Assembly: GCA_002368795.1 (NCBI GenBank)
Contig: DFFG01000052.1
Span: forward strand, 1-21,622
Reading direction: 5' to 3'
DNA length: 21,622 bases
DNA from: Eubacterium sp. UBA3782
GTDB taxonomy: Bacteria; Bacillota; Clostridia; Lachnospirales; Lachnospiraceae
Positions 14,555 to 21,622 of this stretch are shown piece after piece (within the stretch, counting starts at the first letter, position 1; every line of letters starts with the position of its first letter). Both the position numbers and the translations under genes were made by a program. The notes under the pieces were generated by a model that was not told the DNA's origin, did no database searches, and saw only the letters and a list, made by a program, of their open reading frames with translations.

Positions 14555-15813
14555 TGGATGATCGGAAGAAAACAACAGACCAACAATTGAATGAAGCCGA
14601 TGTCGTCGAGGATGCCGAGATGAACCAGCTCCTGGAGCAGGAGATCGGAGCCCGCGAGCGGGGAGAAGAGGTGGAGGAAGCCAGACGGCATTATCACCAC
14701 CATCATCATCACCATCATCATAGCGATGCAGAAGAGAGCGGCGGAAAGTCTGACCGTTCGGCAAAGAAGAGACGGCGCCGCCGCAAAAGAAGAGAGCCCC
14801 TGTCTGCAGGAAAGATCCTGCTGATCATTCTGATCGTGATCATACTGTTTTTGCTTTCTCTGATCGGTGCATTCTTTTACCTGCGGGCAAAGGGCGCCAG
14901 GGATCTGAATGAATCCGTGGTCATGACACCCATCGAGGAGCCGAAACCGGAGATCGAGGACTGGGAAGTCCATGATGACGGCACCATCACCTACAAGGGA
15001 GAAAAGTATCGCTACAACAGTGATCTGATCAACATCCTTGTGATGGGAATCGACCATGAGATCTCGGAGATCTCGATCAATTCTCTGGGAATGGCAGATA
15101 CGGATATCATCGTCTCCATCGACAAGACCACCGGCACGACCCGTCTGATCAATATCTCCCGAGACGCCATGACCAACGTCCGGATGTATGATGAGAATGG
15201 CAACTACACCGGTGTTGACCGGATGCAGCTCTGTTTGTCCTATGGCTATGGCGACGGTGGCATGGAGAGCTGCCTGAACACAGCACAGGCTGTGTCCTAC
15301 CTGATGTACGACCTGCCCATCAACGGCTATGCAGCCCTGGACTATTCCCAGATCGCAGTGCTGAACGATGCGGTCGGCGGCGTAGAGGTCACGATCCTGG
15401 AGGATATGTTTGATTTTGGCAAGGTCGGGGAGACCGTACGTCTGGAAGGCCAGCAGGCCCAGACCTACGTGCGAAGAAGAAATATCGAAGCCCTGGATTC
15501 CAACAACAACCGTATGGCCAGGCAGAAGCAGTGGCTCCTGTCCTTCCTCGGTGCAGCCAGACAAAAGATCAAGGAGAACGTGACCTTCCCGATCACTCTC
15601 TACCGGCTTCTTGCCAACAATATGGTCACCAGCATCGACATTTCCGAGGTTACCTATCTCGGTTCGCTGTTTGCCAGCCATGGCTTCAACGAAGGGGATT
15701 TCCGTTCCGTGGCCGGCGAGGTCGTGGAGGGTGAAGACGGCTATGCCGAATTCCATATCGACGAGGAAGCACTGTTGGATCTGGTCGTCGAGATGTTTTA
15801 TAAAAAGGTTTAA
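14554..15813 (+). CDS. LytR-CpsA-Psr (LCP) family glycopolymer transferase with poly-His tract
   Basis: A 419-residue type II membrane protein. The cytoplasmic N-terminus (1-86) contains H46-Y47 and nine consecutive His (48-56), then a strongly basic run (70-81). The membrane helix is about 87-110. The extracellular LCP domain (about 155-415) has ILVMGIDHE, ADTDIIVSID, LINISRDAM (R203), ALDYSQIAVLNDAVGGVEV and LEGQQAQTYVRRRN (R307-R309). These match the conserved Asp and Arg positions that bind the pyrophosphate of lipid-linked polymer. LCP enzymes move teichoic acids or capsule from lipid carriers to peptidoglycan. Its ATG overlaps the sortase stop by one base, so wall attachment of a protein and of a polymer appear co-expressed. 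The His codons alternate CAC and CAT, so the tract is native and not a cloning tag. Confidence 0.92.
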   Translation: MDDRKKTTDQQLNEADVVEDAEMNQLLEQEIGARERGEEVEEARRHYHHHHHHHHHSDAEESGGKSDRSAKKRRRRRKRREPLSAGKILLIILIVIILFLLSLIGAFFYLRAKGARDLNESVVMTPIEEPKPEIEDWEVHDDGTITYKGEKYRYNSDLINILVMGIDHEISEISINSLGMADTDIIVSIDKTTGTTRLINISRDAMTNVRMYDENGNYTGVDRMQLCLSYGYGDGGMESCLNTAQAVSYLMYDLPINGYAALDYSQIAVLNDAVGGVEVTILEDMFDFGKVGETVRLEGQQAQTYVRRRNIEALDSNNNRMARQKQWLLSFLGAARQKIKENVTFPITLYRLLANNMVTSIDISEVTYLGSLFASHGFNEGDFRSVAGEVVEGEDGYAEFHIDEEALLDLVVEMFYKKV

Positions 15814-15855
15814 ACACTGCATACGTTTAGAAACAGCCGGGCCTGTCCCGACTGT

Positions 15856-15904
15856 CTCCCGCAAGGACGGATAAAGAGAGGCTCACTGCCTGAAGCGGCG
15901 GGAG
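15856..15904 (+). other. inverted repeat before the first Ig-like gene
   Basis: CTCCCGC (15856-15862) and GCGGGAG (15898-15904) are perfect complements in the 109-base gap after the LCP gene. The right arm is close to the ribosome binding site GGAGTGA (15912-15918) of the next gene and might affect its translation. Confidence 0.3.
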
Positions 15905-15922
15905 GCCAAATGGAGTGACAAA

Positions 15923-16903
15923 ATGAACGACAATTCGAATCTGCGGACAAGGATCCTGAAATGGGTGGTCAGTCTTCTGGCCATTGCCAACATGGTTCTG
16001 CTGTTCGTGTTCAACTACAATATCCCCGGCCTGTCCGGATTGTTTTCCCATGGCAGCCAGGCACAGGAATCCGTGTACGGAGAGCCTGGCGGAAATGAAG
16101 CCATCCCGGGTATGGAGAGTCTGGTCGGCAGCAGCAGTACTGCGGAAACTGCCGTTAGCGCAGAGGAGGAGGCGGAGCCGGCTGCCTACCGGTTCTACTT
16201 TGATCCGGAGACTCTCACCTACGACGGCCAGGGCAGCCTGAATCTTCTGGAGGGCGTATCGCTCGTCTCGGATACCGGCATGGAGTCGGAGGCAAAGATT
16301 TTTGCCAGTATCGTATCGGGTTCCTCCCGGTCGGAGAAAACGATCACCTATACGGCGGATACCGAGAGCGGCAGGACAGAGGCCAGCCGAAGGCTGAAGC
16401 TGGTCGACTATGAAGGCCCGTCCATCGAGCTCCCGGAGGTCATGCCTGTGGTGGATGACTCCACCAAGGATAATATCCTCGCCCTGATGACCGGAGATCA
16501 GAGCATTTCAGCAGACGACGGCTTTGGCAACGACATCAGCGGCGCGGTGACGGTCAAATACAACACAGACAGCACGACGCCCAGAACCCTGTATTATATC
16601 TTTACCGTAAAGAATACCTTCGATGACAGTGCGGAGGCCAGCGCAGAGGTCACTCTGGAGCTTTCAAAACCCGTGGTCATGCTGACCCAGAAGGCTGTGC
16701 AGATCGATGCCGGCGAGGCATTTAACCCGCTGTCCTATGTCAGCTACGCCATCGACACCGACGGCACATCCCTCTCGACCAGCATTCAGATCCAGGGTGC
16801 GGTGGACAGCTATACACCAGGTACCTACACACTGAACTTTATCGCCACGAACGGTGCGGGTGTTCAGTCGGATCCTGCAGAGCTGACCGTCACGGTATCA
16901 TAG
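15923..16903 (+). CDS. membrane-anchored protein with bacterial Ig-like domains
   Basis: A 326-residue protein with an N-terminal membrane anchor (about 13-31, WVVSLLAIANMVLLFVFN), a low-complexity linker (about 40-85) and roughly three beta-sandwich units. The last unit reads QIDAGEAFNPLSYVSYAIDTDG through GTYTLNFIATNGAGVQSDPAELTVTVS, the usual signature of DUF5011/Big_3-type Ig-like domains in Firmicutes surface proteins. No enzyme motif or sorting signal was seen, so it is probably a structural or binding protein fixed to the membrane. GGAGTGA at 15912-15918 precedes the ATG. It sits between the LCP and phosphatase genes, ten bases before the latter. The gene for a protein of similar design lies on the other side of the phosphatase. 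Specific function unknown. Confidence 0.72.
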   Translation: MNDNSNLRTRILKWVVSLLAIANMVLLFVFNYNIPGLSGLFSHGSQAQESVYGEPGGNEAIPGMESLVGSSSTAETAVSAEEEAEPAAYRFYFDPETLTYDGQGSLNLLEGVSLVSDTGMESEAKIFASIVSGSSRSEKTITYTADTESGRTEASRRLKLVDYEGPSIELPEVMPVVDDSTKDNILALMTGDQSISADDGFGNDISGAVTVKYNTDSTTPRTLYYIFTVKNTFDDSAEASAEVTLELSKPVVMLTQKAVQIDAGEAFNPLSYVSYAIDTDGTSLSTSIQIQGAVDSYTPGTYTLNFIATNGAGVQSDPAELTVTVS

Positions 16904-16913
16904 AGAGATTGCT

Positions 16914-17681
16914 ATGCTTGACATTCATATTCACATCCTGCCGGGGCTGGATGACGGCTCGCCGGATATGGATACGTCTCTGGCGATGGCGGATATCGCC
17001 CTTCGCAGCGGCGTCACCCGCATGATCGTCACGCCGCACAGCAACCAGATGGGGAGGTTCGAAAACTTTGCGTCTCCATCGCTGGCTGCGGATTTTCGCA
17101 GGCTGAAGGAAGCGCTGGAGGCGGAAAATCTTCCCCTGCGGATCTATCCCGGCATGGAGATCTTTGCCGATCTGGATCTAAAGGAAAAAATACAGCGAGG
17201 CGCACTGTACGGGCTCAACCGGAAGAATTACTATCTCGTGGAATTTCCCTTCGATGCCGATATCGAGTGGATGAACGACCGCATCGAAGATATGATGGAC
17301 TGCGGTGTGATCCCGCTGATCGCTCACGTGGAGCGCTATTACAGCATTCAGGATTATCCGCCCCAGGTCTACGAATGGATCCAGATGGGCTGCCGCATTC
17401 AGATCAACAAGGGCAGTATCTTCGGCCGGTTTGGCGGCCGGTGCAAAGGCTGCGCCGATCTGCTGCTGGACCACGGTCTGGTCACTGCTGTGGCCTCTGA
17501 CGCGCATGGGATAAATGCGCGCACACCCTGGCTGAGAGACGGGTATGAAGAACTGGAGCGGCGATATGGAAGCCGGGCGCCAGAGCTCCTGTTGGAGGAG
17601 AACCCGCGGCATATCCTGAAGGGCGAAACTATTCCACCCCACGGGATCCGTCCGGAGCGGCGGCTGCACTTCAGGCTGTAA
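16914..17681 (+). CDS. cpsB: CpsB/CapC (YwqE) PHP-type tyrosine-protein phosphatase
   Basis: A 255-residue metal-dependent phosphatase of the PHP family that removes phosphate from the tyrosine-rich tails of capsule kinases. Metal ligands are all visible: H5 and H7 (DIHIHILPG), D13-D14-G15, H42 (VTPHSNQ), E82 (YPGMEIF), H138 (IAHVERY), and D196 and H198 (ASDAHG). Length matches CpsB of streptococci and YwqE of Bacillus. The family's usual Glu near residue 20 is Asp here, a mild change. It lies ten bases after the first Ig-like gene and upstream of two tyrosine kinases, its expected targets. The ribosome binding site (AGAGAGA) is modest, so translation may be partly coupled. Confidence 0.92.
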   Translation: MLDIHIHILPGLDDGSPDMDTSLAMADIALRSGVTRMIVTPHSNQMGRFENFASPSLAADFRRLKEALEAENLPLRIYPGMEIFADLDLKEKIQRGALYGLNRKNYYLVEFPFDADIEWMNDRIEDMMDCGVIPLIAHVERYYSIQDYPPQVYEWIQMGCRIQINKGSIFGRFGGRCKGCADLLLDHGLVTAVASDAHGINARTPWLRDGYEELERRYGSRAPELLLEENPRHILKGETIPPHGIRPERRLHFRL

Positions 17682-17877
17682 ATGCCTTCCGCACATGCAG
17701 GATGCATCAGACCGCACGTTAAAGTATGAGCAGTTATATACTATAGACACCGCACATACATAACACATACACAGAATCAGCCGCTGTTAGCGCAGATTTA
17801 ATAGAAACAGCTGATATAAGCATCATCGTTTTGACCCTTTGATCAAAACCAGAATTCAGAAGAGGACTTACAAAAAG

Positions 17878-18807
17878 ATGAGAAGAACCAGGCTGCTATG
17901 CTTCATCCTTCTGATATTATCCGTGGCCGCCTTTGGCGTCATGCGGTTCATCGAATTTTCGAGGCAGGATTATTCCATGCCTGAGATCCGCATGGAGCAG
18001 GAGGAGATCACGATATCCGTAAACGATCCGGAGGAGGTCATCCTCGAGGGCGTCACGGCCTATGACCAGAAGGACGGAAACATCAGCGACAACCTCGTGG
18101 TGGAGTACATCAGCAACTTCATCTCCAACAACCGGCGGATCGCCACCCTTGGCGTTGTGGATTCCAACAACAACGTGTCAGAGGCAAAACGGACCCTTGT
18201 CTACAGCGATTACCGTCCGCCCAGGTTTGCCATGGAAGAGCCGCTGATCTTCAGCGTAAATGCCAGCAATGCGGACATCCTGGAAGGGATCAGCGCCATT
18301 GATATGCTGGATGGGGTCATCAACGAGAAGATCCGCATAGATATCGAGAACAAGGGCAGCCGTTCCACGGCGGCCGGCGATTATTCCACGGAGATCAGCG
18401 TGACCAACAGCGCAGGCGATACATCCAAACTGGATGTGACCCTTTCCCTGTACGAGCAGTCGGAGCTGAATTCTATGCCGGACATCAACCTGACGGAGTA
18501 TATCACATACATCAAAAAGGGAGAGTCCATCGATCCCTGGTCCTATGTGGATTCCGTCCGCATGAACAATACCGAGTTCACCAGATACGACGACGGCGCA
18601 TTGTATTCGGCAAACTACCAGACCATGCTCAGCACGAACCCTGAGGAGGCAGAGGAGTCGGTCATCCACGAGAGCGAGATGCAGATCGCAAACGGCGTGG
18701 ACAGCACCGTCCCCGGTGTGTATGAGGTGGTTTACCGGATCGTCAGTAAAAACGCAGTAACCGGTACCGTACGGCTGATCGTGGTCGTCACGGACGAGGA
18801 GGCATAA
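17878..18807 (+). CDS. second membrane-anchored Ig-like protein (DUF5011-like)
   Basis: A 309-residue protein with an N-terminal membrane helix (about 5-22) and extracellular beta domains. The first resembles DUF5011 (VILEGVTAYDQKDGNISDNL then RRIATLGVVDSNNNVSEAKRTLV), the second follows with ILEGISAIDMLDGVINEKI and EISVTNSAGDTSK, and a third ends GVYEVVYRIVSKNAVTGTVRLIVV. The frame runs from TTG 17839, but ATG 17878 is preferred because AGAGGA (17861-17866) precedes it and the TTG has no such site. The 196-base gap before it has no clear promoter or terminator, only a weak GCTGTT/AACAGC hairpin, so it is probably transcribed with the genes upstream. Its end contains the ribosome binding site of the first kinase, tying the two together. 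Specific role unknown. Confidence 0.72.
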   Translation: MRRTRLLCFILLILSVAAFGVMRFIEFSRQDYSMPEIRMEQEEITISVNDPEEVILEGVTAYDQKDGNISDNLVVEYISNFISNNRRIATLGVVDSNNNVSEAKRTLVYSDYRPPRFAMEEPLIFSVNASNADILEGISAIDMLDGVINEKIRIDIENKGSRSTAAGDYSTEISVTNSAGDTSKLDVTLSLYEQSELNSMPDINLTEYITYIKKGESIDPWSYVDSVRMNNTEFTRYDDGALYSANYQTMLSTNPEEAEESVIHESEMQIANGVDSTVPGVYEVVYRIVSKNAVTGTVRLIVVVTDEEA

Positions 18808-18811
18808 GCAC

Positions 18812-20215
18812 ATGGAACAGTCATCCAAACAGGGCCCGGTCCTGGAACAGATCGACATTATGAGTATCGTAAAGGATATTCTGCGGGAATGGATCATGAT
18901 CCTGATGTTCGCTGTATCCCTTACGCTGCTTGCCGATGTCTACCTGCACCTGACCTACCGCCCCCAGTACACCGCAAAATCCACCTTCGTCGTCACCGTC
19001 AAGGGAACCACCGGCGATGTGTACAGCAACCTTTCCCGGGCATCCAGTGCAGCCAGCCTGTTCGGCGAGATCCTGAACAGCTCCGTGCTGAAGAAATCCG
19101 TGGCAGAGGAACTGGGCATTCCTGCCTTCACATCCACCACAAAGGCGCAGGTCATCGAGGAAACAAACCTGATGGAGCTTTCTGTCACGGACTCCTCACC
19201 GCTTATGGCCTATCGCTCCATCAGCTCCATCATGCGCAATTACAGCGAGGTATCGGATTATCTGATGGACAATATCGTACTGGATGTGATCCAGTATCCG
19301 GCCCTGCCAAAGGAAGCGGCAAATCCGCTGAATGAGACGAGAGACCTGGTCATCGTATTTATTGCGGGCCTGATCCTCGCGATGGTCTATGTAGGCGTAT
19401 TCTCCAACATGCGGGATACCATCAAAAACGAGAAGGATATCAACAAGAAGGTGGCGGCCAGACATCTGGGCACCATCTACCTGGAAAAGAAGAGAAGCAC
19501 GAAGAAGAGCAAAAATCAGCTGCTGCTGATCAATCCCCTGCTTTCCTTCCGCTTTGCCGAGTCCACCCGCATGGCGGCGACCCGTGTGCGCAGCCGTATG
19601 GACCGCCACGGCGCCAAGGTGCTGATGGTCACCAGTGTGGGCGAGCATGAAGGTAAATCCACGGTGGCGGCAAATCTGGCCATCGCCATGGCAGAAGAGG
19701 GCAAGAAGGTCGCCCTGATCGACTGCGACCTGAGAAAGCCCACCCAGTGGCGGTATTTCAATCTGGAAGTCGCCGATGAGGAGGATCTTGCCCTGGTACT
19801 GCAGAGAAAGGTCGGTACCGGCCGCCTGATCCGCAAATACAAAAACATGGCGCTCTACCTGGTGCTGTCCAAGACAGCCATTTTCAATGCGGATGAGTTC
19901 CTGGGCAACGGCATCTTTGAGTGGATCATCAATTTCCTGCGCAAGCAGCTGGATTATATCATCATCGATACCTCGCCCATGGGCCTGGTATCCGATACAG
20001 AAGAGATCGCGAACCACGCCGACGCCTCGGTGCTGGTCATTCGCGAGGATGTCATCCTGGCAAAGGATATCAACGACACCATCGACGTACTGAACCGGAC
20101 CAATGCCCATGTGCTGGGCTGTATCCTGAACTACGCATCCGGTTCATCGGTAAGCACCGTTGGCGGGTATGCCGGCAATGCCTACTATGGTTATGGAGGA
20201 CATTATGGCAAGTGA
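18812..20215 (+). CDS. Wzz-tyrosine autokinase fusion, first copy
   Basis: A 467-residue polysaccharide co-polymerase joined to a BY-kinase. A Wzz domain (about 12-200) has membrane helices at about 28-47 and 179-197, with the Pro-rich stretch PALPKEAANPLN before the second. The cytoplasmic kinase has Walker A SVGEHEGKST (K282), Walker A' ALIDCDLRKPT (D304, D306), Walker B IIIDTSP (D386) and a Tyr/Gly tail with Y453, Y458, Y459, Y461 and Y465 as likely autophosphorylation sites. The P-loop has His where a single Gly-Glu-Gly turn is usual. Firmicutes models such as CapA/CapB split these functions, though fused forms occur in Clostridia. The ribosome binding site GAGGAGG (18796-18802) lies inside the preceding gene, and the next kinase begins inside this one. 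It probably controls polymer length and export. Confidence 0.9.
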   Translation: MEQSSKQGPVLEQIDIMSIVKDILREWIMILMFAVSLTLLADVYLHLTYRPQYTAKSTFVVTVKGTTGDVYSNLSRASSAASLFGEILNSSVLKKSVAEELGIPAFTSTTKAQVIEETNLMELSVTDSSPLMAYRSISSIMRNYSEVSDYLMDNIVLDVIQYPALPKEAANPLNETRDLVIVFIAGLILAMVYVGVFSNMRDTIKNEKDINKKVAARHLGTIYLEKKRSTKKSKNQLLLINPLLSFRFAESTRMAATRVRSRMDRHGAKVLMVTSVGEHEGKSTVAANLAIAMAEEGKKVALIDCDLRKPTQWRYFNLEVADEEDLALVLQRKVGTGRLIRKYKNMALYLVLSKTAIFNADEFLGNGIFEWIINFLRKQLDYIIIDTSPMGLVSDTEEIANHADASVLVIREDVILAKDINDTIDVLNRTNAHVLGCILNYASGSSVSTVGGYAGNAYYGYGGHYGK

Positions 20216-21622
20216 AAACAGCCGCGGCGAACAGCCTTACCGGTATGAACAGGATCAGGACATGCAGAAGCTGTCCATCATCCTGGATGATATGTGGAAG
20301 GGCCTGGGCAAGTACCTCTGGCTGATCCTGGTGCTGATGAGCGTCCTGTCCACTGTATTCTACGCGGTAACCAGGCTGCGGTACACGCCGCAGTACAGAG
20401 CGTATGCTTCCTTTGTCGTCAGCACGGCCGAGGCCAGCACCTACAGCAGCGATTATTACAACCGGGCAACGGCGACCCAGATCGCCAAGACCTTCCCCTA
20501 CATCCTGACCAGCGGCGCGCTGGAGGATATCGTGGCGGAGGACCTGAATTTGAATTCCCTGCCCGCAACGATCACGGCGGAGCCCATGGAGGGAACCGCG
20601 CTCTTTACCATCAACGTGGTGGCAGAGGATTCGCACCTTGCCTACAACATCCTTCAGTCGGTGGTCAAGAATTACCCGGTGGTGGCGGAATACATTCTGG
20701 GCGATACGCAGCTTCGTCTGATGGATGAGAGCGGAATACCCCAGACGCCCATCAATACCGAAAACTTTATAAAGAATGCACAGCTTGGCGCCTTGCTTGG
20801 ACTTTTCCTCGGCGTGCTCTACCTGTTTTTCTATGCTGTAAACCGGCGGACCATCCGCAGGGATACAGATATCAAGGAATTTACCAGTGTGCCGGATCTG
20901 GGAGAGATCCCAAGAGTTCAGTTTAAGAAGAGAAGAAGCGGCAGAAAGCCGCTGGTCCTGATGGACCAGAACGAGACCGGTTCCGCCATGGGTGAGAGCA
21001 TGCGCTCTGTCAGAACCAGGCTGCTGAAGCTGGCGGAGGAAAAGGGAACAAAAAAGATCCTGGTCACCAGTGCGGCGGCCGGCGAAGGAAAGACGACAGT
21101 GGCGGCAAACCTGGCCATCTCTATCTCCCGCAAGGGCAAAAAGGTTGTCCTGATCGATGCCGACCTTAGGAATCCTTCCGTAGCAAAGGCCATGGGCTTT
21201 GCCACGCCCGATAAGGGCACGGCAGAGGTGCTGCGGGGTGAAGCAGATCCACGGACACTGCTGCAGGATTACGGCCATTTCCATGTAAAGGTTCTTCTGG
21301 GCAGCCGTCCGGAAAAGGCAGGCGCAAAGCTTCTGGGAAGCGTCTATATGGAGCGTATGCTCGAGGTGCTGGAGAGAGAGTATGATTTCATCATCATCGA
21401 TACCGCTCCGGCAGGCGTCGTCTCCGATGCTTCCGTTGCAGCCAGATTCATGGACGGCGTGATCATGGTCATCCGGCAGGATTACACCCAGATCGGGCAG
21501 ATCACCCGGTGCATGGAGAGTCTTGCCGATACCGGGACCGAGATCCTGGGCTACGTGCTGAACGGCATGGAGTCGGGTATTACTCACTATGGTTACGGCT
21601 ATGGCTATGGCTACGGTTATGG
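20205..21622 (+). CDS. Wzz-tyrosine autokinase fusion, second copy (runs off the window)
   Basis: At least 472 residues; no stop before the window ends. ATG 20205 overlaps the preceding kinase gene by 11 bases in another frame, with GGAGGA at 20195-20200. Wzz domain helices are at about 37-55 and 188-208, with PQTPINTENF before the second. The kinase has a canonical Walker A AAGEGKTT (K296), Walker A' VLIDADLRNPS (D318, D320) and Walker B IIIDTAP (D399). The tail is a strict Tyr-Gly alternation, Y462, 464, 466, 468, 470 and 472, still continuing at the edge. It is a relative of the first copy but clearly diverged, so the pair is an old duplication. Expected role: co-polymerase and autokinase for the same polymer, reversed by the PHP phosphatase upstream. 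Confidence 0.9.
   Translation, partial: MASENSRGEQPYRYEQDQDMQKLSIILDDMWKGLGKYLWLILVLMSVLSTVFYAVTRLRYTPQYRAYASFVVSTAEASTYSSDYYNRATATQIAKTFPYILTSGALEDIVAEDLNLNSLPATITAEPMEGTALFTINVVAEDSHLAYNILQSVVKNYPVVAEYILGDTQLRLMDESGIPQTPINTENFIKNAQLGALLGLFLGVLYLFFYAVNRRTIRRDTDIKEFTSVPDLGEIPRVQFKKRRSGRKPLVLMDQNETGSAMGESMRSVRTRLLKLAEEKGTKKILVTSAAAGEGKTTVAANLAISISRKGKKVVLIDADLRNPSVAKAMGFATPDKGTAEVLRGEADPRTLLQDYGHFHVKVLLGSRPEKAGAKLLGSVYMERMLEVLEREYDFIIIDTAPAGVVSDASVAARFMDGVIMVIRQDYTQIGQITRCMESLADTGTEILGYVLNGMESGITHYGYGYGYGYGY

Noticed and set aside
14689..14721. His tract as an expression-tag artefact
   Set aside because: Internal position, mixed His codons, native flanking sequence and operon context show it is genomic.
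14476..15864. 462-codon minus-strand open frame across the LCP gene
   Set aside because: Antisense shadow; the LCP motifs on the plus strand are conclusive.
20070..21587. 505-codon open frame on the minus strand
   Set aside because: It lies wholly opposite the kinase genes, whose motifs are unmistakable on the plus strand, and its translation has no recognisable domain. Codon bias of the plus gene keeps this frame open.

Overview
The window looks like chromosomal DNA of a Gram-positive, low-to-moderate GC Clostridia member, most likely a Lachnospiraceae relative. The signs are strong AGGAGG-type ribosome binding sites, Firmicutes-type SOS boxes (CGAAC-N4-GTTCC), a divergent lexA/yneA pair, a class B sortase, a CwlT-like lysozyme domain, and bacterial tyrosine kinases fused to Wzz-type domains. 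The genus is an inference. No RNA gene, CRISPR array, insertion sequence or phage gene was recognised.

Region 1 (1-2370) is a conserved housekeeping block on the plus strand: yhbY (ribosome-associated RNA-binding protein), nadD (NAD synthesis), yqeK (HD-domain Ap4A hydrolase) and rsfS (ribosome silencing factor). Region 2 (2370-7111) has a 470-base gap with several inverted repeats, then two secreted or membrane proteins. The first is a 714-residue exported protein with a lysozyme-like domain, two amidase-like modules that have lost their catalytic Cys and His, and a Cna-B-like C-terminus. The second is a 620-residue single-pass membrane protein with three extracellular repeats.

Region 3 (7112-8800) is an SOS module: lexA on the minus strand and a divergent yneA-like LysM gene. 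Four SOS boxes in two overlapping pairs flank a consensus promoter. A single-gene ABC exporter follows (8903-10720).

Region 4 (10842-21622, running off the edge) is the start of a surface-polymer locus: a CapD/FlaA1-type nucleotide-sugar dehydratase, a 74-residue sortase substrate, a class B sortase, an LCP (LytR-CpsA-Psr) glycopolymer transferase with a natural poly-His tract, two membrane-anchored Ig-like proteins on either side of a CpsB/CapC PHP-type tyrosine phosphatase, and two tandem Wzz/tyrosine-kinase fusions. The kinases and phosphatase probably control polymer length and export, the LCP protein attaches polymer to the wall, and the sortase attaches a very short Pro/Lys-rich peptide. 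No glycosyltransferase, flippase or polymerase lies in the window; they are probably downstream. Several start codons were moved from the longest open frame to the ATG that follows a good ribosome binding site.
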